This document shows positions 1 through 6,236 of a DNA stretch of 7,401 nucleotides, piece after piece. A program made the position numbers and the translations under genes. Origin of the DNA: JBBQNY01 sp038221545 (GTDB lineage: Bacteria; Pseudomonadota; Gammaproteobacteria; Xanthomonadales; Ahniellaceae); the NCBI GenBank assembly GCA_038221545.1, contig JBBRIE010000143.1, forward strand, positions 1 through 7,401. The letters are read 5' to 3'. Each line of letters begins with the position of its first letter. Position 1 is the first letter of the stretch. The notes under the pieces were generated by a model. That model had not been told where the DNA came from, did not search any database, and saw only the letters and a program-made list of their open reading frames with translations.

Positions 1-316
1 CATCGGAATTCGCGGTGTATTCCGGGGTCTCGAAAGAGACCTGCACGTGGCTCTGCGCACCGAGGTTGTAGATCTCCTCGGGCTGCACCTGCTGCATGAT
101 CCGGATGAGGTTGGTGGCGTCCGTCAGGTCTCCGTAATGCAGGACCAGGCGCGGATCCGATTCGTGCGGGTCCTGGTAAAGATGATCGATGCGCTCGGTA
201 TTGAACGACGACGCGCGCCGCTTGATGCCGTGCACCTCGTAGCCCTTGGCGAGGAGCAGTTCGGCGAGGTAAGCCCCGTCCTGTCCGGTGATGCCGGTAA
301 TCAAAGCGCGTTTCAC
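1..316 (-). CDS. gmd: GDP-mannose 4,6-dehydratase, N-terminal part (partial)
   Basis: The first 105 residues of a canonical GDP-mannose 4,6-dehydratase; the rest lies beyond the left edge. It converts GDP-D-mannose to GDP-4-keto-6-deoxy-D-mannose in the cytoplasm, using tightly bound NADP(H). The NADP-binding loop GITGQDGAYLAELL (8-21), the GIKRRASSFNTERIDHLY segment (30-47) whose two arginines contact the cofactor phosphate, HYGDLTDATNL (60-70) and YNLGAQSHVQVSFE (83-96) are near-signature for the E. coli/plant-type enzyme. The GTG at 316 begins right at the first strand (VKRALITG) and overlaps the upstream stop as GTGA; GGAG lies 12 bases upstream, a long spacing, so coupling probably drives its translation. 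The catalytic Thr-Ser-Glu and Tyr-X3-Lys would be in the missing part. The partner enzyme (for fucose, rhamnose or perosamine) should be sought to the left of the window. Confidence 0.95.
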   Translation of the reverse strand, partial: MKRALITGITGQDGAYLAELLLAKGYEVHGIKRRASSFNTERIDHLYQDPHESDPRLVLHYGDLTDATNLIRIMQQVQPEEIYNLGAQSHVQVSFETPEYTANSD

Positions 317-1626
317 GATTCTCTGTTGCTCCGTTCAAGGTGTGGGGATGCTTGCGAATGGCGGGCAACATGCACGTCATCGAGCAGGTTTGTCCAGCGT
401 TGCAGGGCGGAACTCCGGGAAAACTCGCTTTCCAGCAGAGCGTGCGCCCTGCTTCCCATTTCCCTCGCATGCGCGGGCCGTGCGGCAAGGTCGACGATGC
501 CGCGCGCGAGCGCCTCGCTGTCGCCGGCCCGCACCACGATCCCGCAGGCGCCCCGCTCGACGATGCCGGCGAGTTCGCCCGCGGGATCCCCGACGAATGC
601 GATCGGACGCGCCGCCGCTGCGATTCCATAGAACTTGCTCGGCATGATCAGACCCTCGAGTTGAGGGAGCAGGCTCACCACGTGCAGGTCGCCCCCGGCC
701 AGCATTTCGCCCAGCCGGTCCAGCGGGGCGTAGCCCTCGAAGCGCATGTTATTCAGTCCGCGAGCACGCGCTTCCGCGCGCAGCCATGCATTGCCATGGC
801 CACCGCCAACGACCACGAAGTCCACATCGGTGCGGTCGCGCAACAGCGTCGCGGCTTCCAGCAGGGTAGCTGCATCGTGGGCCCGACCCAGGTTGCCGGC
901 GTACATCACGACGAATGCAGCCGCGACAGCTGGATCAAGTGCGACTCGAGGGTAGGGCCAGGCGGCTTCCTCGTGTGCCCAGTTGTGGATCGTGCGCAGG
1001 GACGCCATGTCTACACCACGGGCGGCGATCTCTCCCGCCATCGCCGTCCCGATCGCGACGTTGATCGCCGCCTTGTGCAAGGACCAGTCACGCAGTGCGC
1101 GGATCGCGCCACCGAACATCCTGACGACCCGCGGCTCGCCGAGCCGGATCGCGATCTCGGGAAAGAAGTCCTGCACCCAGTTGACCAGTACCGCGCCGCG
1201 CAGTTGCGCTGCGAGGCCCGCGACCACCGAAATCAGCGGCGGATCGGTCAGCGCAACGACGACATCGCCGCGGCGCAGGTTGCGCAGCAGCCACCAGCCC
1301 GCTGCGACGTGGAAGCTGAGGTAGTCGAGCGCACGTCCCAGGAGCCGCGCACGACCGAAGCTTGAAGTTGCGAGCCGGACGAAGCGGACCCGCGCCGCTT
1401 TGGATGACACAAGCGCTTCAGCCGCTGGATCGGCGCGTGGGGGATCCGCTTTCGGCATCCCATCCTCTTCCTCTTCCGCGCCCGCCGCCGGCGTGCCCTC
1501 GTATTGCTGCTCGCCCGCGACCACCACGACTTCGAAGCGCGTCGCGAGGTCGTGCGCGAGATCGCCGATGAGTTGCGCCGTGGCCGCGATGTCGGGCGGC
1601 GCGAAGCGATTCACGAATACGATCAT
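313..1626 (-). CDS. GT4 glycosyltransferase, WbuB/WcaI type
   Basis: A 437-residue GT-B glycosyltransferase. The N-terminus MIVFVNRFAPPDIAATAQLI is characteristic of the WbuB/WcaI group of O-antigen and colanic acid transferases. NWVQDFFPEIAIRLG (149-163) and the RTIHNWAHEE segment (211-220) also fit this group. The donor domain has MYAGNLGRAHDAATLL (241-256), FVVVGGGHG (270-278) and LEGLIMPSKFYGIAAAARPI (323-342); in this subfamily the second Glu of the usual EX7E motif is not conserved, and Glu324 remains. An acidic and proline-rich insert (AAGAEEEEDGMPKADPPRAD, about 47-66) sits in the N-terminal domain. The start is uncertain: the ATG at 1626 matches the family N-terminus but has no clear ribosome binding site and leaves an 88-base gap; a GTG at 1701 in the same frame would add 25 residues. 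The stop overlaps the gmd start (GTGA). Confidence 0.88.
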   Translation of the reverse strand: MIVFVNRFAPPDIAATAQLIGDLAHDLATRFEVVVVAGEQQYEGTPAAGAEEEEDGMPKADPPRADPAAEALVSSKAARVRFVRLATSSFGRARLLGRALDYLSFHVAAGWWLLRNLRRGDVVVALTDPPLISVVAGLAAQLRGAVLVNWVQDFFPEIAIRLGEPRVVRMFGGAIRALRDWSLHKAAINVAIGTAMAGEIAARGVDMASLRTIHNWAHEEAAWPYPRVALDPAVAAAFVVMYAGNLGRAHDAATLLEAATLLRDRTDVDFVVVGGGHGNAWLRAEARARGLNNMRFEGYAPLDRLGEMLAGGDLHVVSLLPQLEGLIMPSKFYGIAAAARPIAFVGDPAGELAGIVERGACGIVVRAGDSEALARGIVDLAARPAHAREMGSRAHALLESEFSRSSALQRWTNLLDDVHVARHSQASPHLERSNRES

Positions 1627-1714
1627 GCGATATTCGACAAACTTCGAACGGGAGTACGGGACGCACGCACGGGTGATCGCGTCGCCAGGCACCAGGAGCA
1701 CCGGGGCGATTCGC

Positions 1715-2524
1715 TCATGCCGCGATCGCCTGCGCGAACGCCGCGAGCCTGCGCAGCGACGTCATGGAACGCACGCCGACCACCAACCTTGCCGAGGGTG
1801 CGGAGCGGCAGAGCTCCTTCGCTGCGGCTTCACGGGAAGCCAGGTCCGGAAGTCGTGAATCCGGTCCCGGCGAGTAGATCCCGTGGATCCAGGGTCCGCG
1901 TTGCAGCAGCCATTCCTGCGTGGACGGAGCGGCGCGCAGCCACTGGTCGAGGTGCAGTTGAACGCAGCGCAACGGGGATCGGGGATCCATCGAATAGGTC
2001 TCGAGGTCGCGGTTGCGCGGCGAGGAAATTCCCAGTTGCAGCGCACCCCGTTCGACGGCGACGCGCGCAAGGCTCTCGAGGGTCCGCGAATCAAGCAGCA
2101 CTGGCGGCGCGTGCAAAAAGCACGCATCCAGCACGCAGTTAGACAGTTGTCCGAAGGCAAAGTCCATGTGGCGCAGCATGTCGTCGCTGCCCCACCACGC
2201 GGGCGTGCCGCGCATCGCAGCGGATGCGGGAGGCGCTTGAGGCGCGAGTACCTGCGCCACGTTGCGGGCGCGCAGCAGGCGCTTGGCAAGGTTCCTCCAG
2301 CGACGCTCCTGCCAGCCGCCGATCTTGGTCGACGCGTGAATGCTGCCCGGCGACAGTGCCGCGAGCCTAGCGAGCAGCGCTGGCGCGAAGCCCCCGCCAT
2401 AGCCGGGCGCAGTGTCGAAATCGCACAGTCCTGTTTCAGTTGCCGCCTGCAGCAGGGCCATCGAGTCCCGCTGGGATACGGTCGATCCGAGCGATGCGGT
2501 TCCCACCACCACCTGTCGGGTCAC
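1715..2524 (-). CDS. Aldo/keto reductase family oxidoreductase
   Basis: A 269-residue NAD(P)H-dependent oxidoreductase of the aldo/keto reductase TIM-barrel superfamily, expected to reduce a carbonyl (or oxidise an alcohol) in the cytoplasm. All four catalytic-tetrad positions can be placed: Asp37 and Tyr42 in DFDTAPGYGGG, Lys67 in HASTKIGG, and His138 in DACFLHAPP. The first strand QVVVGTASLG (4-13) and the late LVVGVRSMTSLRRL (247-260) fit barrel start and the cofactor-binding end. The protein is shorter than the usual 290-330 residues. The start is the GTG at 2524, in a GTGA overlap with the oxygenase stop; it places the first barrel strand right at the N-terminus. An open frame continues upstream to 2590 but that part is out-of-frame oxygenase sequence. 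The tight coupling suggests it acts with the oxygenase. In a sugar cluster it could reduce a keto-sugar; the substrate cannot be read from the sequence. Confidence 0.85.
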   Translation of the reverse strand: MTRQVVVGTASLGSTVSQRDSMALLQAATETGLCDFDTAPGYGGGFAPALLARLAALSPGSIHASTKIGGWQERRWRNLAKRLLRARNVAQVLAPQAPPASAAMRGTPAWWGSDDMLRHMDFAFGQLSNCVLDACFLHAPPVLLDSRTLESLARVAVERGALQLGISSPRNRDLETYSMDPRSPLRCVQLHLDQWLRAAPSTQEWLLQRGPWIHGIYSPGPDSRLPDLASREAAAKELCRSAPSARLVVGVRSMTSLRRLAAFAQAIAA

Positions 2525-3363
2525 GAGGAGTAACGGATCTGGAGCGCCAGGCGCGGCCGCTCGACGGGCGCAAGTGCGCGGTGGAAGCACGACGTGTCCT
2601 CGAAGAAGCCGCTGCCGGACTTTCCTTCGATCACGCGGGCCCGGGACCTGCCGAAGTGACTATAGATCTCCGCGTCCGTCTGTCGCGCCGTGCCGAGGAG
2701 CTGGCGTAGCGTCTTGCCCTTGTGCGACCCGGCGATCATTTCGTGCGCGCCGCTCGCGGCATCGCAATCGGTGAGGTAGAAGAACGCGTAGAGGAAATCG
2801 AACCCATGCACGTCGTAGTGGAACATGACGGTCTGGGAGCGCGACTCGCGATAGTCGACGCTTGCGTCCGCCACGAGGCTTTCCTGCAGCCGGATCTCGA
2901 TGTCGCGTGGGAACGCGCCCAGGAAACCCACCACGACTTTTATCAGAGCAGGGTCGTTGGCGATTTGCGCGCACGACCGATCGATCTCGGGCGACAGGTA
3001 CCTGGTGATCAGCACCGGGCTTCCGCTTGCCGAGCGCTCCCGCAACAGTGGCGGCGTTGCCGGGCCGCCGCCGCCGCCATCGGCGATTCTTGGCTCGCTC
3101 GATCGCACCGCAGCCAGCAGTGACTCGAGCACCGCTGGCTCCAATGCGAGCCCCTCGAACACCGAATCGGCTGACAACGACGCGAGCGCCGCGTCGGGAT
3201 CGAAGGCGCGAACGGAGGCGGGCGCCGCCGCTCGTGGTTGCTGCGCGGACAGGCGGCGCATCCACTTGCGGACGCGCCGCACCACTTGGAAACGCCCGAG
3301 CGTGTACGTCAGCGTGTCCCTTGCACCGAAACGTCGAAGGCGCTGGAGCAGGGCGGCGATCAC
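2521..3363 (-). CDS. Phytanoyl-CoA-dioxygenase-like Fe(II)/2-oxoglutarate oxygenase
   Basis: A 280-residue protein with the metal and co-substrate signature of the PhyH family of non-haem Fe(II)/2-oxoglutarate oxygenases, which usually hydroxylate an unactivated carbon. The double-stranded beta-helix core spans about 145-280. The iron facial triad is visible as His182 and Asp184 (MFHYDVHGFDF) and the distal His261 (DTSCFHRALAP); Arg271, ten residues on, is the likely 2-oxoglutarate carboxylate anchor. The segment YLTDCDAASGAHEMIAGSHKGK (split here as YLTDCD, SGAHEMI, GSHKGK) is typical of PhyH proteins. Residues 1-40 are basic and helical, and a run of five glycines lies at 96-100. The GTG at 3363 was chosen for its AAAGG and its GTGA overlap with the preceding open frame. 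The stop overlaps the aldo/keto reductase start (GTGA). The substrate is unknown; a sugar, a lipid carrier or an acyl substituent of the glycan are all possible. Confidence 0.82.
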   Translation of the reverse strand: MIAALLQRLRRFGARDTLTYTLGRFQVVRRVRKWMRRLSAQQPRAAAPASVRAFDPDAALASLSADSVFEGLALEPAVLESLLAAVRSSEPRIADGGGGGPATPPLLRERSASGSPVLITRYLSPEIDRSCAQIANDPALIKVVVGFLGAFPRDIEIRLQESLVADASVDYRESRSQTVMFHYDVHGFDFLYAFFYLTDCDAASGAHEMIAGSHKGKTLRQLLGTARQTDAEIYSHFGRSRARVIEGKSGSGFFEDTSCFHRALAPVERPRLALQIRYSS

Positions 3364-3490
3364 ACGAATACCTTTGGCATCGCCCGGATTCCTGCCGTCC
3401 ACATCATGCGGCGATAATGCAGGCGTTCGCCCAGTGTGCCAGCAGTCCGGCACGGGACCGCAGGCAGCGGGCGAATCTCAACGGATTCAG
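3364..3490. other. Short spacer before the oxygenase gene
   Basis: 127 bases with no well-supported gene. The frame ending at the TGA 3362-3360 stays open here, with a product ending GTLGERLHYRRMM..AGIRAMPKVFV, and shows mixed codon bias. I see no convincing promoter, hairpin terminator or repeat. It may be the far end of the damaged gene described for 3491-3655. Confidence 0.35.
3371..3375 (-). promoter_or_regulatory. Ribosome binding site for the oxygenase gene
   Basis: AAAGG on the minus strand, 7 bases before the GTG at 3363. It favours that start over the in-frame GTG at 3453, which has no such motif and would add 30 residues with weak codon bias. Confidence 0.55.
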
Positions 3491-3655
3491 TTACCTCGCC
3501 GGGCGCCGGACGAGCAGCCCCTTGGCGCCCGGCATCGCCAGGACGACGATCCCGACGAGCGAGAATTCCTCGCGCACCCATTCGACCAGGTGGCGCTGGA
3601 ACGCTCCGCCGCCGCACCGCACCGCGACGCGTGGCTTCGAGCACCCGGCCGGCAG
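3491..3655 (-). pseudogene. Possible decayed coding fragment between GT2 and oxygenase genes
   Basis: Directly after the GT2 stop, the same frame stays open for 54 codons to a TAA at 3493-3491. Nearly all third positions in this stretch are G or C and none is T, which is strong coding-like bias, while the +1 frame over the same bases is rich in A/T third positions. The product reads RVAVRCGGGAFQRHL, then EWVREEFSLVGIVV, then PGAKGLLVRRPAR: an apparent strand-helix-strand followed by a short basic tail. No good start codon lies in this frame (only a GTG at 3622 with no ribosome binding site). The ending could be the last strands of a class I methyltransferase, or the beginning could be a formyltransferase-like Rossmann strand; I cannot choose. 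A competing 99-codon frame (3360-3659) starts in an ATGA overlap with the GT2 stop and ends in a GTGA overlap with the oxygenase start, but its middle has poor codon bias. The slot may be one gene damaged by two indels. Confidence 0.35.
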
Positions 3656-4528
3656 TCATGCCGCTCGTCCCGGCATGGACAGCTCGTAGATCTTCGCGCG
3701 TACCTGGGCGATGTACTGCGATCGGATGCGGCTCGCGATGAACCCTGCCCGTCCTTCGAGGAAGCCAAGCCTCAGGAAGTAGTGGTACAGGAACCAGAGC
3801 GACGGCTCGAAGGGCATCCGGGCGGCGAGCAGCTTCAGGAACCGCCTGCGCTCCTGCACGTTTCCGGTGAGGCGGGCCTGCACCGCCGCCGGGTTCGAAG
3901 CCACAGTGGAAGCCCGCAGCAACGTGCGCACCTGCGCCTCCCATGTCGAGTACTTGTTGTGCTTGTCGTAATAGGCGTGCAGTCCCTTGAAGTCGTCGTG
4001 CACCAGCGGCGTGCGCAGGGCCGCGGTCGATCCATCGACGATCAGGCGCTCGTGCACTTCCATGTCCAGCGCGCAGGCCGGATCGTCGTTGATCCGCTCG
4101 AAGCGCGCGCGCCCGGTCCTGAACAGCAGCAGGGCCCGAAACGAAAATCCGCCGTGCCGGAAGCGTCGCCCCAGGAAGTGGAAGCCCTTGACGATGAAGT
4201 AGCCCGTGGCCGGGAGCGGCGAAGCAATCGCCTCGCCAATCTCGCGCCACAGCGAGTCCGGGATCACTTCGTCGGCATCCACCAGCAGCGTCCATTCCGT
4301 TTCGATCCCGCACGTGTCCATCGCCCATTGCCGCTTCTTCGGATAGCCACCCGGCGAACAGAACTCGACGACTTCCGCACCGTGCTCTCGAGCGATTACA
4401 CCGGTCGCATCGGAACTGCCGGAATCCACGACGATCACGCGCGCGGCGGGCCGCAGTGAATCCAGGCACCGACCAATGTTGGCGGCCTCGTTGCGCGTCG
4501 CCACGATCGCGGTGACCGGTACGCTCAC
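3656..4528 (-). CDS. GT2 family glycosyltransferase, WaaE/KdtX type
   Basis: A 290-residue inverting GT-A glycosyltransferase. Residues 5-10 (VTAIVA) then TRNEAANI start the nucleotide-binding fold; VIVVDSGSSDAT (31-42) is the donor-binding loop and LLVDADE (81-87) holds the metal-binding DXD-like motif (Asp84, Asp86). Downstream, MEVHERLIVDG (156-166) and the HNKYSTWEA segment (190-198) are typical of the WaaE/KdtX group, whose founding members add glucose to lipopolysaccharide core heptose. A hydrophobic, aromatic stretch near 244-256 (LWFLYHYFLRLGF) probably docks on the membrane. The start is the GTG at 4528, in a GTGA overlap with the acetyltransferase stop; an upstream in-frame start would add 50 arginine- and glycine-rich residues translated from the other gene's out-of-frame sequence. 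In this context it is more likely to build an O-antigen or capsule unit than LPS core. The donor is unknown. Confidence 0.9.
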   Translation of the reverse strand: MSVPVTAIVATRNEAANIGRCLDSLRPAARVIVVDSGSSDATGVIAREHGAEVVEFCSPGGYPKKRQWAMDTCGIETEWTLLVDADEVIPDSLWREIGEAIASPLPATGYFIVKGFHFLGRRFRHGGFSFRALLLFRTGRARFERINDDPACALDMEVHERLIVDGSTAALRTPLVHDDFKGLHAYYDKHNKYSTWEAQVRTLLRASTVASNPAAVQARLTGNVQERRRFLKLLAARMPFEPSLWFLYHYFLRLGFLEGRAGFIASRIRSQYIAQVRAKIYELSMPGRAA

Positions 4529-5106
4529 GGATTGCGCAAGCGCCGCTTGCCCCGTTCCGTTGCAGGATTGCCCGCCACCACGGACCACGCCTGCACCGGC
4601 TTCATGGCCACGGCCCGTGCGGCGACCACGGCGCCCTCGCCGACCGCCACGCCTGGACCGATGAACGCATCCGCGCACACCCAGGCATCATCTCCGATCA
4701 CGATCGGTGGCTTGAGCAACGGCATGTCCGGATCGCGAAAGTCGTGGGTGCCCGCGCAGAGGTGTGCTCCCTGCGAAATCGTCACGCGCGAACCAATGGT
4801 GATCGAGCCGAGGTTGTAGAGGATCGCCCGCGCGCCCACCGCGCTGTAATCGCCGACCTCCAGATTCCAGGGGTACTGGACAAGCACGTCCGGATAGATA
4901 TGCACGTGCTTCCCGATGCGCGCACCAAACATCCGGAGCAGGATCCTGCGCAGGCCGAAGGCGGGACGTGGCGTCCATCTGAAGGCGCAGGCACCGACCG
5001 CCCAGCACGCACGCAGCCAGAGCTCCTTGCGCGAGTATTTGACCGCGCGACGGTTGCGCGCCGGATCGGTCCTGCTGCCAGCATCGTGCTTCGACTCCGT
5101 GGTCAT
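4525..5106 (-). CDS. WcaF-like hexapeptide-repeat O-acetyltransferase
   Basis: A 193-residue left-handed beta-helix acyltransferase of the type found in colanic acid and capsule clusters (WcaF group). It would transfer an acetyl group from acetyl-CoA to a sugar hydroxyl, acting as a trimer in the cytoplasm. Residues 28-63 form the characteristic N-terminal stretch (LWLRACWAVGACAF, TPRP, LRRILLRMFGARIG). Hexapeptide-like turns run from about 64 to 165 (IGKHVHIYPDV, VGDYSAVGARAI, IGSRVTISQGAHL, IGDDAWVCADAFIGPGVAVG). His121 in the CAGTHDFRDP segment is the likely catalytic base, and VVAGNPA (177-183) is the classic closing motif of the fold. The start is the ATG at 5106 in an ATGA overlap with the upstream GT4 gene, which fits homologue length (about 180-195). 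The stop overlaps the next gene as GTGA. Acetyl is inferred from the family; another acyl donor is possible. Confidence 0.9.
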   Translation of the reverse strand: MTTESKHDAGSRTDPARNRRAVKYSRKELWLRACWAVGACAFRWTPRPAFGLRRILLRMFGARIGKHVHIYPDVLVQYPWNLEVGDYSAVGARAILYNLGSITIGSRVTISQGAHLCAGTHDFRDPDMPLLKPPIVIGDDAWVCADAFIGPGVAVGEGAVVAARAVAMKPVQAWSVVAGNPATERGKRRLRNP

Positions 5107-6233
5107 TCCGCGCGTCCGGGTTCGCGCCTTGCGAAATAGCGCACGATCGGCTGTGAAACTTCGCTCCAGCGAAAACGCTGCGCGTTCGAGGAAGCAGCGG
5201 CCGATGCCTTGGTCCACGCCGCTTCGTCGCAGACCAGTCTCGCCAGTGCATCGGCGGCCGCCTCGATATCTCCCAGCGGAGCCACGATGCCGCCGGGTCC
5301 CGCGATTTCGGGGGGCGCGCAGGCGTCGGCGACCACGCAGGGAGTGCCGAAGGTCTGGGCCTCGATCGCGGGAATTCCGAACGATTCGCAACGACTCAAC
5401 AGGCAGAAAACCTTCGCCCTGCCGTAATGCTCATGCAGCGACGCCTCGCTCACCCCGCCGGTGATCGTCACGAACTGCGAAAGTCCTGCGGACCGCACCC
5501 GCGCCTCGATCTCGGCCCGATAGTCGGGCTCCGACCAGGGGCCGACCAGCCACAGCGTCGCCATGATTTCGCGGGCATGCAGCAGTTGCAGGGAGTCGAT
5601 GACGTCCTCGATCGCCTTGTGACGCGTCATCACCGACACGGTGAGCACATCGATGTCGCGCTGATCGAATCGCTTCGGGGCCATCGGCGCGGAGAACAGT
5701 TCTTCCGCCACGCCGACATGCAACGTGCCGCCTGCGCGTGCCGGCGCGCGCGCGTTGTCCGAGTACTCGGACGCGAGGTAATCCGAAAGGTAGAACACCG
5801 CTTCCGCACTTCGCTGCGCCCGGCGATAGCCGAACCGCTGCAGCGCGGCCTTCACGCGTTCGCTGATCGACAGGTGGAACTGCGGGAAGAAACACCACGG
5901 ATTCTGTGCGAGCACCACCTGGGGCAGGCGCACGCCCGGCATCAGCGAACCGGACAGCGAGAGGACCACGTCCGCGCCGAGCCGGCGCAGCACCCGGTGG
6001 GCAAACAGCAGCTCCCACATCGAGCGGCGCAACCAGCCGCTGCCCGCACCGGCACACTCGATCCACTCGACGTTGTCACCGAGGTCGCACTTGAGGTCGC
6101 GGTTGCCCGCGTGGTGCAGAACCAGGAATCGCTGCCCGGTCCGGCCTGCGGTCGCGAGGTTGCGAAGGTGTCCGAGCAACACGTGTCGTCCCGAGAAATT
6201 GCTGGTGGGCAATGCGTTGATCGCGATGCGCAA
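5103..6233 (-). CDS. GT4 family glycosyltransferase
   Basis: A 376-residue retaining GT-B glycosyltransferase that would add a sugar from a nucleotide donor to the growing lipid-linked glycan at the inner membrane. The N-terminus (MRIAINALPT, then NFSGRHVLLGHL) is a typical first strand and acceptor-side loop. The C-terminal half (from about 193) has the donor domain: DVLTVSVMTRHKAIEDVI, a WLVGPW strand, and the EX7E motif ESFGIPAIE with Glu283 and Glu291, followed by GTPCVVAD and APPEI. The start is TTG at 6233, three bases after the upstream stop. I chose it because it gives the standard MRIAINA first strand and no ATG occurs in this frame until residue 72; a GAGGG lies 11 bases upstream. 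The length is normal for the family. It ends in an ATGA overlap with the acetyltransferase gene. The sugar specificity cannot be read from the sequence. Confidence 0.9.
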   Translation of the reverse strand: MRIAINALPTSNFSGRHVLLGHLRNLATAGRTGQRFLVLHHAGNRDLKCDLGDNVEWIECAGAGSGWLRRSMWELLFAHRVLRRLGADVVLSLSGSLMPGVRLPQVVLAQNPWCFFPQFHLSISERVKAALQRFGYRRAQRSAEAVFYLSDYLASEYSDNARAPARAGGTLHVGVAEELFSAPMAPKRFDQRDIDVLTVSVMTRHKAIEDVIDSLQLLHAREIMATLWLVGPWSEPDYRAEIEARVRSAGLSQFVTITGGVSEASLHEHYGRAKVFCLLSRCESFGIPAIEAQTFGTPCVVADACAPPEIAGPGGIVAPLGDIEAAADALARLVCDEAAWTKASAAASSNAQRFRWSEVSQPIVRYFARREPGRAE

Positions 6234-6236
6234 GGC

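Noticed and set aside
313..1626. Naming the WbuB/WcaI-type gene wbuB or wcaI
   Set aside because: The family resemblance is clear but donor and acceptor specificity vary within it, and no L-FucNAc or fucose pathway is visible in the window, so a symbol would overstate the function.
3413..3419. A -10-like element (CATTAT on the minus strand, GATAAT on the plus strand) upstream of the oxygenase gene
   Set aside because: No acceptable -35 element sits at a suitable distance on either strand, and one six-base match in a 127-base spacer is not evidence of a promoter.
2900..4459. A 519-codon open frame on the plus strand, with other long plus-strand frames (for example 340-1365 and 1883-2533)
   Set aside because: They lie antisense to genes with clear catalytic motifs, their products are low-complexity and rich in Arg, Ala and Pro with no domain I can recognise, and long antisense frames are expected in high-GC DNA.
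5431..6066. Long minus-strand open frame inside the GT4 gene, with similar ones at 2660-3265 and 4688-5251
   Set aside because: They are out-of-frame shadows of the GT4, oxygenase and acetyltransferase genes, with arginine- and glycine-rich products and no family motif.
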